Assembly: GCA_033964015.1 (NCBI GenBank)
Contig: CM066925.1
Location: forward strand, 1,129,199-1,193,198
Origin: Scolanthus callimorphus
Lineage: Eukaryota > Cnidaria > Anthozoa > Actiniaria > Edwardsiidae
Direction of reading: 5' to 3'
Length of the DNA stretch: 64,000 bases
A program made the position numbers and the translations under genes. Shown here piece by piece: positions 1 to 11,800 of this stretch. Position 1 is the first letter of the stretch; every line of letters starts with the position of its first letter. Under the pieces are notes generated by a model. That model searched no databases. It was not told the DNA's origin and worked only from the letters and a program-made list of their open reading frames with translations.

Positions 1-326
1 ACGCGCTTTGACCATATTAAGACATTGAGAGTGACGTCATATATCACGTGACCGAATCGGGCTCGAACCTAGTCTCCTGTAGTAGGGGGACAAAAATGAG
101 AAGTAAATCGGGTTCAATCGGGTGAATAAAAAATATCGTAACTTCGCGGCTTTTTATCGGATTTTTCTCAAATTTGGAGTCCGTATTTAACTGATATTGA
201 CCTTTTGATGAGCAAAAAACTGGTTTCGTGTCATATGCTCTTTAAGCAAATGAATATGATAAATAGTCTTCTTTTTCGCCTATTTTCAACTTTTTAGACA
301 TTGTGGCTTTCACTTTGAAAAGTGTA

Positions 327-702
327 AGGCCTAATTCATACGTCGATCTTTTGCCGCGTCAATTCTAATTGGGATTAAGGTCGACTTGAATTTAATAGAA
401 ATCGTCTCCGATTCAGACCTCGATCGTATTCTGCCGATCACAATAAATAAAATTGAGCCAACAAGCAGTCGATCTGCGGCGACCGCACAGATAAACATTG
501 GGTGAGCAATTAGAATTGACGCATGAAGAAGAGCGGTGTTTGAATCAACGCCGATCTTTAGTCGTTTCGAGCGACACAAGCGGTCGTTTTCATCTTGGCG
601 TTGCTCTTAATTCAGTGGCTGATTCATACGTCGATCTCCTCATGCGCTCATTACAAATAATTAGAATTGACGCGACAAAAGATCGACGTATGAATTAGGC
701 CT
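327..702. mobile_element. MITE with ~45-bp terminal inverted repeats
   Basis: The left end reads AGGCCTAATTCATACGTCGA and the right end is its reverse complement. The inverted match continues through GATCTTTTGCCGCGTCAATT-like sequence for about 45 bases with few mismatches. The roughly 280-bp interior has no convincing coding sequence; the short frames across it (331-579 minus, 498-698 plus) are driven by the inverted repeat itself. The size and structure fit a non-autonomous DNA transposon. I could not fix a target-site duplication, so no superfamily is given. Confidence 0.75.
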
Positions 703-1062
703 AAGCCTCCAGATTAGACACTTCTATCCCTGTATTTTTCTTTATACCACAACGCGCGCGTTTCTCGAATTCTGATTGCCTTTCAGCCATGGACATATAA
801 GCAATAAAGAGCGGATTTCAGTGGTTTATGTGATAAATGCACGAGGGATGCTGCAAAAACAAGAGAAATGTCTGAAACTCACAAGCCGTAAGTAAAAAGT
901 AAAAAGTAAGGAACTTTATTAACGTCTCAAATGTATTTAGCCGTGCACAAGTGCATTACTAATTGGGGAGACGGTGCACACCTTACCCCCTTTCTCTATC
1001 AGAGCTCCAGGTGAAAGGAATTCAAAGCTATAAGCAAGCTACTCGGAACAGAGAAAAGTCAA
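703..1062. other. No gene seen
   Basis: This spacer between the MITE and a tRNA-like repeat contains a short AAGTAAAAAGT duplication near 890-908. I see no splice-bounded exon or recognisable protein motif. Confidence 0.5.
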
Positions 1063-1135
1063 TACGGTTGGTCGATCCGGGTTCGAACTCAGGACCGTAC
1101 GCACAGTGTGCCGTGCACAAACACACTGCGCCACC
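1063..1135 (-). repeat. tRNA-derived SINE-like sequence
   Basis: On the minus strand the segment begins with a GGCTAGGTGGCGCAGTG-like tRNA A-box region and, about 40 bases on, has GAGTTCGAACCC, a close match to the RNA polymerase III B box. The spacing fits a tRNA-like head. The anticodon arm does not fold cleanly by eye, so this looks like a SINE or tRNA pseudogene and not a working tRNA. Confidence 0.45.
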
Positions 1136-1679
1136 TAGCCGTACCTAGCCACCTAGCTGTATAAGGGGGAGAGTGAATTTCAAACTTTTCAAGTGTTTTT
1201 TGCAGCATCTCAAGTGCGTTTATCACATTATAAACCGCAGAAATCCGCTTTTTATTGCTTTTATAAAATAGCATTGCATCTGCTGTGCGTTGATAATGTG
1301 AGGATGGACAGTTCGCAACCAATCAGAGCGCGCGTACTATCTTAGCTCTGATTGGTCCAAATCTATGCTCTTGTACACCGATAAAGCAATGGGTCTCCCC
1401 CACTATATCATAAAAGCATTAGAGAGCACAGCTTTCTATGACTTTATGAGACATGTCCAATACTGTGCCTAAGTGACCAATGGTCAAATTGAAATGACTA
1501 TAAGCCTTGCCATATGACCAATGGTCAAACTCACATTATTCATCTATAATGAGCCAGCTACATTGGGAAGAGGGATGTGCCTATATCACATTAAGTACAA
1601 ATCTCAGCTTCAAGTTACATGGCACGTTTTGAGAACGAGGAAATTCATCAATGGATGTAAATAGCATGAGGGGTCAAAT

Positions 1680-4600
1680 GGTCATAAGGGGAGGGGTGGT
1701 CTATAGTGGATGATGAGATACCAACTGATTGTACTGTAAGTATACATGGCTCTCAAGCAGGGCCCTATGAACCGAGTGACCAATGGTCGACCAATGGTCA
1801 AATGGTGTCATTTGGTGAAAATATAAGGGGAGGGGTGGTCTATAGTGGATGATGAGATACCAACTGATTGTACTGTAAGTATACATGGCTCTTAAGCAGG
1901 CCCCTATGAACCGAGTGACCAATGGTCGACCAATGGTCAAATGGTCATTTGGTGAAAATATAAGGGGAGGGGTGGTGTATAGTGGATGATGAGATACCAG
2001 CTGAGTGTACTGTAAGTATACATGGCTCTCAAGCAGGCCCCTATGAACCGAGTGACCAATGGTCGACCAATGGTCAAATGGTGTCATATGGTGAAAATAT
2101 AAGGAGAGGGGTGGTGTATAGTGGATGATGAGATACCAGCTGATTGTACTGTAAGTATACATGGCTCTCAAGCAGGCCCCTATGAACCGAGTGACCAATG
2201 GTCGACCAATGGTCAAATGGTGTCATTTGGTGAAAAATATAAGGGGAGGGGTGGTCTATAGTGGATGATGAGATACCAACTGATTGTACTGTAAGTATAC
2301 ATGTCTCTTAAGCAGGCCCCTATGAACCGAGTGACCAATGGTCGACCAATGGTCAAATGGTGTCATTTGGTGAAAATATAAGGGGAGGGGTGGTGTATAG
2401 TGGATGATGAGATACCAACTGATTGTACTGTAAGTATACATGTCTCTCAGGCAGGCCCCTATGAACCGAGTGACCAATGGTCGACCAATGGTCAAATGGT
2501 GTCATTTGGTGAAAATATAAGGGGAGGGGTGGTGTATAGTGGATGATGAGATACCAACTGATTGTACTGTAAGTATACATGTCTCTCAGGCAGGCCCCTA
2601 TGAACCGAGTGACCAATGGTCGACCAATGGTCAAATGGTGTCATTTGGTGAAAATATAAGGGGAGGGGTGGTCTATAGTGGATGATGAGATACCAACTGA
2701 TTGTACTGTAAGTATACATGGCTCTCAAGCAGGCCCATATGAACCGAGTGACCATTGGTCGACCAATGGTCAAATGGTGTCATTTGGTGAAAATATAAGG
2801 GGAGGGGTGGTCTATAGTGGATGATGAGATACCAACTGATTGTACTGTAAGTATACATGGCTCTCAAGCAGGCCCCTATGAACCGAGGGACCAATGGCCG
2901 ACCAATGGTCAAATGGTGTCATTTGGTGAAAATATAAGGGGAGGGGTGGTGTATAGTGGATGTTGAGATACCAACTGATTGTACTGTAAGTATACATGGC
3001 TCTTAAGCAGGCCCCTATGAACTGATTGACCAATGGTCAAATGGTGTCATTTGGTGAAAATATAAGGGGAGGGGTGGTGTATAGTGGATGATGAGATACC
3101 AACTGATTGTACTTTTAGTATACATGGCTCTTAAGCAGGCCCCTATGAACCGATTGACCAATGTTCGACCAATGGTCAAATGGTGTCATTTGGTGAAAAT
3201 ATAAGGGGAGGGGTGGTGTATAGTGGATGATGAGATACCAACTGATTGTACTGTAAGTATACATGTCTCTCAGGCAGGCCCCTATGAACCGAGTGACCAA
3301 TGGTCGACCAATGGTCAAATGGTGTCATTTGGTGAAAATATAAGGGGAGGGGTGGTCTATAGTGGATGATGAGATACCAACTGATTGCACTGTAAGTATA
3401 CATGGCTCTCAAGCAGGCCCCTATGAACCGAGTGACCAATGGTCGACCAATGGTCAAATGGTGTCATTTGGTGAAAATATAAGGGGAGGGGTGGTCTATA
3501 GTGGATGATGAGATACCAACTGATTGTACTGTAAGTGTACATGGCTCTCAAACAGGCCCCTATGAACCGAGGGACCAATGGCCGACCAATGGTCAAATGG
3601 TGTCATTTGGTGAAAATATAAGGGGAGGGGTGGTGTATAGTGGATGTTGAGATACCAACTGATTGTACTGTAAGTATACATGGCTCTTAAGCAGGCCCCT
3701 ATGAACTGATTGACCAATGGTCGACCAATGGTCAAATGGTGTCATTTGGTGAAAATATAAGGGGAGGGGTGGTGTATAGTGGATGATGAGATACCAACTG
3801 ATTGTACTGTAAGTATAAATGGCTCTTAAGCAGGCCCCTATGAACCGAGTGACCAATGGTCGACCAATGGTCAAATGGTGTCATTTGGTGAAAATATAAG
3901 GGGAGGGGTGGTCTATAGTGGATGATGAGATACCAACTGATTGTACTGTAAGTATACATGGCTCTTAAGCAGGCCCCTATGAACCGAGTGACCAATGGTC
4001 GACCAATGGCCAAATGGTGTCATTTGGTGAAAATATAAGGGGAGGGGTGGTCTATAATGGATGATGAGATACCAACTGATTGTACTGTAAGTATACATGT
4101 CTCTCAGGCAGGCCCCTATGAACCGAGTGACCAATGGTCGACCAATGGTCAAATGGTGTCATTTGGTGAAAATATAAGGAGAGGGGTGGTCTATAGTAGA
4201 TGATGAGATACCAACTGATTGTACTGTAAGTATACATGGCTCTGAAGCAGGCCCCTATGAACCGAGTGACCAATGGTCGACCAATGGTCAAATGGTGTCA
4301 TTTGGTGAAAATATAAGGGGAGGGGTGGTGTATAGTGGATGATGAGATACCAACTGATTGTACTGTAAGTATACATGTCTCTCAGGCAGGCCCCTATGAA
4401 CCGAGTGACCAATGGTTGACCAATGGTCAAATGGTGTCATATGGTGAAAATATAAGGGGAGGGGTGGTGTATAGTGGATGATGAGATACCAGCTGATTGT
4501 ACTGTAAGTATACATGGCTCTCAAGCAGGCCCCTATGAACCGAGTGACCAATGGTCGACCAATGGTCAAATGGTGTCATTTGGTGAAAATATAAGGGGAG

Positions 4601-4735
4601 GGGTGGTCTATAGTAGATGATGAGATATACCAACTGATTGTACTGTAAGACGTATACATGTCTCTCAAGCAGGCCCCTATGATCCGAGTGACCAATGATC
4701 AACCAATGGTCAAATGGTGTCAGATGTTGATTGGT
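1680..4735 (-). repeat. 139-bp tandem array, left arm (about 22 units)
   Basis: Units repeat every ~139 bases, each containing GACCAATGGTCGACCAATGG, the stretch TAAGTATACATGGCTCT and the run AAGGGGAGGGGTGG. Most units differ by a handful of substitutions, and a few lack the doubled GACCAATGGTC motif (for example near 3025). Blocks recur at about 684-base spacing (the variants at 2812-3033 and 3496-3735), showing higher-order duplication of about five units. The last units near 4620-4735 are more divergent. Confidence 0.95.
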
Positions 4736-4804
4736 TGTCTATAGTGGATGTAATTATACTGTAGGTATACATTTCTCTCAAGCAGGCCCCTACAACCGAG
4801 TGAC

Positions 4805-5225
4805 CAATTGGATTTGTGGGAGGGCACGCTTTGAGAACGAGGAAAACATCAATTAGGGTTCATTCCTTCACTATTGGATTTGTGGGAGGGCATGCTCTGA
4901 GAACGAGGAAAACATCAATTAGGGTTCATTCCTTCACTATTGGATTTGTGGGTGGACACGCTTTGAGAACAAGGAAAACATAAATTAGAGTTCATTCGTT
5001 CACTATTGCATTTGTGGGAGGGTACGCTCTGAGAACGACGAAACATCAATTAGGGTTCATTCCTTCACTATTGGATTTGTGAGAGGGCAAACTTTGATAA
5101 CGAGGAAGGAAAACATCAAGTAGGGTTCATTCCTTCACTGTTGGATTTGTGGGAGGAAAACATAAATTAGGGTTCATTCCTTTATTTCCATGGCTCACTC
5201 CTCACTATTGGATTTGTGGGAGGGC
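4805..5225. repeat. 66-bp minisatellite in the foldback centre
   Basis: About seven degenerate units carry GGATTTGTGGGAGGGCACGC, a GAGAACGAGGAAAACATCAA segment and GGGTTCATTCCTTCACTATT. Unit starts fall near 4810, 4876, 4942, 5008, 5070, 5141 and 5209. Later units have internal deletions. This array sits between the two inverted arms, next to a unique AT-rich stretch (5225-5400). Confidence 0.85.
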
Positions 5226-5459
5226 ACGAAAAAAGCATGGAAAAATAATTGAAATAATCAATCTTTTCTATGAATCATCATTAGATTACTTCACAAAAGT
5301 AATCTTCTGTTATTTTTTGTCAACTTCGACATTTAAAACCACTAAATTTTGTTCGTGTGATATTTTTCTTATGTCATTATATGTCACAAGTGTGCACCAG
5401 GCCTTACAGTACAATGTGTCTCATCATCCCCTGTAGATTCCCTCTTTATTTTTTCACCA

Positions 5460-7265
5460 TTCGGCACCATTTGACCATTGGTCACTCAGTTCATAGGGAC
5501 CTGCCTCAGAGACATGTATACTTACAGTACAATCAGTTGGTATCACATTATCCACTATAGACCACCCCTCCCCTTATATTTTCACCATTTGACCATTGGT
5601 CACTCGGTTTATAGGGGCCTGCTAGTTGAGAGACATGTACACTTACAGTACAATCAGTTGGTATCTCATCATCCACTATAGACCACCCCTCCCCTTATAT
5701 TTTTACCATTTGACCATTGGTCGACCATTGGTCACTCGGTTCATAGGGGCCTGCCTGAGAGACATGTATACTTACAGTACAATCAGTTTGTATCTCATCA
5801 TCCACTATACACCACCCCTCCCCTTATATTTTCACCAAATGACACCATTTGACCATTGGTCGACCATTGGTCACTCGGTTCATAGGGGCCTGCTTAGGAG
5901 CCATGTATACTTACAGTACAATCAGTTGGTATCTCATCATCCACTATAGACCACCCCTCCCCTTATATTTTCACCAAATGACACCATTTGACCATTGGTC
6001 GACCATTGGTCACTCGGTTCATAGGGGCCTGCTTGAGAGCCATGTATACTTACAGTACAATCAGCTGGTATCTCATCATCCACTATACACCACCCCTCCC
6101 CTTATATTTTCACCATATGACACCATTTGACTATTGGTCGACCATTTGTCACTCGGTTCATAGGGGCCTGCCTGAGAGACATGTATACTTACAGTACAAT
6201 CAGTTGATATCTCATCATCCACTATTCACCACCCCTCCCCTTATATTTTCACCAAATGACACCATTTGACCATTGGTCACTCGGTTCATAGGGTGAGCCA
6301 TTTATACTTACAGTACAATCAGTTGGTATCTCATCATCCACTATAAACCACCCCTCCCCTTATATTTTCACCAAATGACACCATTTGACCATTGGTCGAC
6401 CATTGGTCACTCGGTTCATAGGGGCCTGCTTAGGAGCCATGTATACTTACAGTACAATCAGTTGGTATCTCATCATCCACTATAGACCACCCCTCCCCTT
6501 ATATTTTCACCAAATGACACCATTTGACCATTGGTCGACCATTGGTCACTCGGTTCATAGGGGCCTGCTTGAGAGCCATGTATACTTACAGTACAATCAG
6601 CTGGTATCTCATCATCCACTATACACCACCCCTCCCCTTATATTTTCACCATATGACACCATTTGACTATTGGTCGACCATTTGTCACTCGGTTCATAGG
6701 GGCCTGCCTGAGAGACATGTATACTTACAGTACAATCAGTTGATATCTCATCATCCACTATTCACCACCCCTCCCCTTATATTTTCACCAAATGACACCA
6801 TTTGACCATTGGTCACTCGGTTCATAGGGGCCTGCTTAAGAGCCATTTATACTTACAGTACAATCAGTTGGTATCTCATCATCCACTATAAACCACCCCT
6901 CCCCTTATATTTTCACCAAATGACACCATTTGACCATTGGTTGATCATTGGTCACTCGGTTCATAGGGGCCTGCTTGAGAGCCATGTATACTTACAGTAC
7001 AATTAGCTGGTATCTCATCATCCACTATACACCACCCCTCCCCTTATATTTTCACCAAATGACACCATTTGACCATTGGTCGACCATTGGTCACTCGGTT
7101 CTTAGGGGCCTGCTTGAGAGCCATGTATACTTACAGTACAATCAGTTGGTATCTCATCAACCACTATAGACCACCCCTCCCCTTATATTTTCACCAAATG
7201 ACACCATTTGACCATTGGTCGACCATTGGTCACTCGGTTCATAGGGGCCTGCTTGAGAGCCATGT
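5460..7265 (+). repeat. 139-bp tandem array, right arm (about 13 units)
   Basis: These are the same 139-bp units as the left arm but in the opposite orientation, so the single strand could fold into a multi-kilobase hairpin. The first three units are shortened. The segment 5849-6269 is repeated almost exactly at 6385-6805, a four-unit block of 536 bases that includes one unit with a 10-base deletion near 6293. This indicates recent unequal exchange. Confidence 0.95.
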
Positions 7266-7430
7266 ATACTTACTGTACAATAAATTATTAAGACCCCCTG
7301 TAGACAATGTGAGCCAATGTGAGTATATGAATAAATCATGGTTGACCATTGGTCATGTCCAAATGACAAATTGTCAATTGGTCGTGACCATTGGTAAATG
7401 GGTACAGTATTGGACAGGTATGGACTTTAT

Positions 7431-7550
7431 CGGCAAATAGAGCACTTGTGATGTTGGGAGAGAAACTCGAAAAGTTTCTAAATCACGAGCCACACTCTCG
7501 TGTCTCTTCCAACATCACGCGAAAGTTGTGCTCTAATGCTCTAATGCTTA
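7431..7550. mobile_element. Hairpin MITE interrupted by foldback copy 1
   Basis: The right part folds back on itself: GAGCACTTGTGATGTTGG at 7440 pairs with CCAACATCACGCGAAAG near 7509-7525. Its outer end, GAAAGTTGTGCTCTAATGC (7521-7539), is close to the reverse complement of GCATTAGAGAGCACAGCTTTC at 1416-1436, on the other side of the foldback element. The foldback element therefore appears to have inserted inside an older MITE, leaving one end at 1416-1439 and the rest here. Confidence 0.6.
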
Positions 7551-7871
7551 AAATACCATGGAACGCGCCATTATCAGTGCGCGCGCTAAAAGAACCAATG
7601 AAAACACCTTTTGGCTGCTCGCGCGTGCTGTTTTTGTTTGTATTTTTTCGTTTTTGTTGTGGTATAAAACCCGCTGACACACAACAATATCTGCTCGTGA
7701 CTTCCAGTCACCCTGCGGACTGCAAGTCCAGTATCCCCTACCCATTAGCACTCCGTCTACTAAGAATCAGTTCCGAGAAGACGTCTCGAAGGTGATAAGG
7801 AGAGCTTATACCACCCACCTTACAGTGAGAGGCTACAAACAAGACAAACAAACAAGCGCTGCAATCCAGAG

Positions 7872-8216
7872 CAGACACTCTGATGACCCGCCAACGAGGA
7901 ACGAAGAGCAACAGAGTAGTTGTAGTGCTTACATATCCCCCTCGGCTACAAAACGCACCCAAAATCCTTAAGCAAGCGTTCCCCATCATTTGTGTCTCAG
8001 AACGATTGAAGAAAATAATATCAGAACCCCCTATGGTGGCTTTCAGACGCCAACCTAACCTGAGAGATATCTTAGTGAGAGCCCGAGTTCCATCTTCTTA
8101 GACAACTGCAAGTGGTGGGATAAACTTGAATATGACTTGTGGGAACCGCAGGTGTAAGTTCGTAGACGTAAACGACACTTTCGTCAGCTCTCGTACAACA
8201 GCACGCTGGACTGTAA
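7872..8216 (+). pseudogene. Penelope-like retroelement fragment (GIY-YIG-linked region)
   Basis: The frame at 7883-8101 contains VVLTYPPRLQNAPKILKQAF, then LKKIISEPPMVAFRRQPNLR and DILVRARVPSS. That layout is typical of the segment just before the GIY-YIG endonuclease in Penelope-like and related elements of animals. After a stop or frame change, MTCGNRRCKFVDVNDTF follows near 8130, resembling the Cys-containing CG-RCKTC-type segment of the same family. The reverse transcriptase and the catalytic GIY-YIG residues are absent. Family assignment rests on recalled motif resemblance. Confidence 0.55.
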
Positions 8217-8248
8217 GAGTAGCAATGTTATATACCTTATATCGTGTA

Positions 8249-8400
8249 CTATATCGTGATAGCTAAAAGATCAAATTGATGCTCCACAAAATAATCCTTA
8301 ATAAACAAGGCCTTGTTTCCCACAGATTGCGCATTGAATAAACCAAGCTTTAAAGGATTACCGAAATTGTGTCCATTTACACGCTCAACAGGGCAGAGGT
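8249..8400 (-). pseudogene. LINE endonuclease N-terminal fragment
   Basis: The minus-strand frame reads LKLGLFNAQSVGNKALFIKD and then QFDLLAITI. This matches the start of apurinic-like endonuclease domains in CR1/L2-type LINEs (NARS-NK---I---I----D-LAITETW pattern). It is truncated immediately after the first catalytic region and fused at its other side to a hairpin repeat. It is a dead fragment. Confidence 0.55.
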
Positions 8401-8545
8401 CGATGTGGTTTGGAGAATTCTCGAGCAGGTGCAAACACTCGCCTGCGGCTCGTGTTTCCACTGATCTGCCCTCGAATTCTCCCAACCACATCTCAGTTTG
8501 CATAAGCCTGTGCAGTCATGGAAACTGTGTTTTATTTGTTAAGTA
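8401..8545. mobile_element. Hairpin MITE, copy A (truncated)
   Basis: GATGTGGTTTGGAGAATTCT near 8402 pairs with a CTCGAATTCTCCCAACCACATC-type arm at 8470-8491, then continues into TTTGCATAAGCCTGTGCAGT. A fuller copy with both arms lies at 53388-53572. Copy A lacks the outer left arm, which is replaced by the LINE fragment. Confidence 0.65.
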
Positions 8546-8682
8546 CAACTCGGTCAATTCGAATTCAAGTGTGTGTGATTTAAAAGCTTAGCTTAAACAA
8601 TCTAAGCTTATCAGTTAAACTTGGGAAAATCGCTTGAATTAGACCTTAGCTCAAGTAAAACCTGCACACTGGAGAGATTTAC

Positions 8683-8840
8683 TTCCGCTCGGGTTTGTGA
8701 ACATCGTTTTTTCGGCTCGAACATCTCCGTTTTTAGTATAGATTTCGAAGATTTCATACATTTCCTCCTTCCGGTCGGGTTTGAGAGCTTCGTTTTTTCG
8801 GCTCGAACTTCTCTGTTTTTAGTATAGATTTCGAAATAAA
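8683..8840. repeat. 86-bp tandem duplication
   Basis: Two adjacent units begin TTCCGCTCGGGTTTGTGAAC and TTCCGGTCGGGTTTGAGAGC and share TCGTTTTTTCGGCTCGAAC and TTTTTAGTATAGATTTCGAA. It lies just upstream of the LINE insertion site. Confidence 0.7.
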
Positions 8841-8860
8841 TAGGCTGTCAAAGGACTGTT

Positions 8861-11800
8861 CCGCTCCGCTCCGCTCGAGATCACCACCTTAATGTGGTGG
8901 AGTGGTTTGCGTGTCCCAATGACCTCTAGAGCTATGTCGGCGGGAGTTTTGAACTCCTGGTAGGGTCACCCATGCCGGACAGGTCGAAAGGTAGGGGCCT
9001 GACTAAGAGTGATCTCAGACTTCCCTCTCTTGGGGGGTTGATCTAGGGCCAACAACCCTCTATCGTAAAAAAGGTATGTTACAGAATCATCGATGAGAAA
9101 CGTTCAACAACCGATCTTGGGAGAGGTAGGGTCTTTACAAGGAAGATGTATGACGCGACACAGTGAAAGCCAATCGGAAGCTGTGAGGCCGAATGTACTA
9201 CTAACTCCCAGGAACACCATTAGAATAGGGAATTGGAACGTTAGGACCATGTATGAAGCAGGGAAGGCGGCACAGATAGCCAAGGAGATGAGAGACTACC
9301 GTATATCTGTTCTGGGTTTAAGTGAAACACGATGGATTCAGGATGGAAGAATGGCATTGTCAACGGGAGAAGTGATCTTGTTTTCGGGTCATGAGGAGGA
9401 GAATGCCCCTCATACAGAGGGTGTTGGATTGATACTATCAAGAGAGGCTGCCAAAGCCCTAATAAGCTGGGAACCAGTCAGCTCCAGAATTGTTACAGCA
9501 AAGTTTTCAACTAAACAGAAGAACATCAAGGTTAGTATTATTCAGTGTTACGCCCCTACAAATGAAGCTGAAGAGAGTAAGAAGGAGGAGTTCTATACCA
9601 TGCTGCAGGATATACTTAACAAGGAGAAACAGAAGGACATTACCATTCTCATGGGTGACTTTAACGCTAAAATAGGATCAGATAACACCAGCTATGAAGA
9701 AGTGATGGGGAAACATGGCTTAGGAGAGATAAATGAGAACGGTGAGCTGCTGGCCGACCTGTGCGCAATGAACCAGGTAGTAATCGGAGGCAGCGTTTTC
9801 CCACATAAGAGGGTGCACAAGGCTACATGGGTATCGCCAGATAAAACTACCGAAAACCAAATCGATCACTTCTGCATCAGCAAGAAGTTTAGGAGATCTC
9901 TATTGGACGTCCGGGTTAGAAGAGGCGCTGACGTGGCATCTGATCACCATCTTGTTCTAGCCACGCTGAAGCTGCGCCTCAAACGGCATGGTCGACCTGT
10001 CAACCCCAGGGCGCGATACAATGTGGACCTCCTCAGGGAGACTAAGATGAAAGACCAATTCCAGCTAAGCATATCGAACAAGTTTCAGGTTCTTCAAGAT
10101 TTATATGACGCTGAAGGGACAACTGATATTGAAACGGAATGGAGTAGAGCAAAGAGTGTTTGGATTGAATCATGCGAAGAGACTATTGGTAAGAAGAAAC
10201 CAACAGATAAGGACTGGATGTCACTGGATACTAAAGAGAAGTTGGAGATAAGGAAGAAGTGTAAAGGTGTACTGAACAACTGCCGAACGAGGGCAGAAAA
10301 AACAAAAGCCAACGAACAGTACGGAAACGCTCATAAGGAAGTGCGGTGGAGTGTCCGGCGGGATAAGAGGGTGTATGTTGACAACTTGGCGAAGGAAGCA
10401 GAGGAAGCGGCGAAGAAGAGAAATTTGAAGGATCTCTACCAATGCACAAGGAGGTTGTCAGGGAAGCAACAGCGCATCCAGAAACCGGTGAAAGATAAAC
10501 ACGGAAAGCCTCTAACTACAGCGGAGGAACAGCTGGAAAGGTGGGCAGAACATTTTGGAGAACTTCTTAACCGTCCTGTCCCAGATAATCCACCAGACAT
10601 TCCAACACCAGATACAATCCTACCTATTAATTGTGACAAACCTAGCAAATCAGAGATTCGGTCAGCAATAAGAGCATTGAAGAATGGAAAAGCAGCAGGA
10701 CCGGACGGAGTTCCCGCCGAAGCTATGAAGGCGGATTTGGCAACATCAGTAGACATACTTCATCGGCTCTTTGCTAGGATATGGGAGGAAGAAAGCATTC
10801 CGGAAGAATGGCTGGAAGGAATTATCGTGAAAGTTCCCAAGAAAGGAGACCTTGGAAACTGCAACAATCACAGGGGTATTATGCTACTATCTGTCCCAGG
10901 CAAGGTGTTTAACAGGATTCTCCTGTTAAGGATGAGAGCAGCAGTGGACGCATTGCTTCGAGATCAACAAGCAGGCTTTAGGGAGGATCGCTCTTGCATA
11001 GATCAAATATGCACCCTACGAGTTATAATAGAACAGTCTCTGGAATGGAACTCGTCCCTTTATGTCAACTTTGTGGACTATGAGAAGGCTTTTGACAGCG
11101 TAGATCGGGAGACACTGTGGAGGCTTCTGCGCTATTACGGAATTCCAGAGAAACTCGTTACTCTGATAAAGGTAAGCTACGAGGGGATGAACTGCCGCGT
11201 AGCACATGAGGGACAACTTTCGGATCCCTTTGAAGTGAGAACCGGGGTGCGACAAGGGTGTTTACTATCCCCCTTCCTTTTCCTACTTGCAATCGATTGG
11301 ATCATGAGGACAGTCACCAAGACAGGTAACAACGGCATACAGTGGACTCCCTGGGAACAGCTTCATGACCTGGACTACGCCGATGACCTCGCACTATTAT
11401 CCCACAGCCAGCTGCAAATGCAGGAGAAAACATCTCGGCTAGCTGAGGAGTCGGCTAAGGTTGGTCTTAGGATAAATATAGGAAAGACAAAGGTGATGCG
11501 GATGAACACCACAAGTGAGACACCGGTAATGACTAACGGACAAGAACTGGAAGATGTGAAGGAGTTTACTTATCTCGGGAGCGTGGTAAACACCAATGGG
11601 GGTGCAGACAAGGACGTGTTGACAAGGATCGGGAAGGCAAGAACAGTGTACCTCATGTTGAAAAACGTATGGGCATCTAAAGAACTATCTCTAGGGACTA
11701 AGCTGCGCATATTTAGATCTAATGTAAAGTCTGTACTGCTCTACGGTGCCGAGACATGGAGGCTGACGAAGAAGATGCTAGGCAAGATCCAGACGTTTGT

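Larger units (their letters stand above)
1448..7422. mobile_element. 6-kb foldback element, complete copy 1
   Basis: This is a non-autonomous element of about 5975 bp. Its ends are imperfect inverted repeats: GAGACATGTCCAATACTGTG on the left, and CATACCTGTCCAATACTGTA on the right when read inward. Directly outside both ends lies GACTTTAT (1440-1447 and 7423-7430), a perfect 8-bp target duplication. Internally it has a left arm of tandem 139-bp units in one orientation, a ~0.7-kb centre with a 66-bp minisatellite, and a right arm of the same 139-bp units inverted. No transposase frame is visible; the many 60-170-residue frames are the repeat read across its non-multiple-of-three period. Eight-base duplications are usual for hAT-like transposases, so trans-mobilisation by one is plausible, but the ends do not prove it. 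A second copy lies at 32697-38454. Confidence 0.85.

Noticed and set aside
60..82. B-box-like GGTTCGAGCCC on the minus strand
   Set aside because: It is a single motif without a matching A box or tRNA fold nearby.
1680..7265. CRISPR array
   Set aside because: Units are 139 bp, contiguous and without unique spacers, and the DNA is eukaryotic.
1701..7440. Dozens of 65-171-residue frames with [20 protein letters not shown] sequence (also 32736-38197)
   Set aside because: They are the 139-bp repeat read across a period that is not a multiple of three. They occur in both arms and copies without start context or splice signals.
10094..10756. Antisense frames inside the LINE ORF
   Set aside because: These are shadows of the intact reverse transcriptase frame with no independent motifs.
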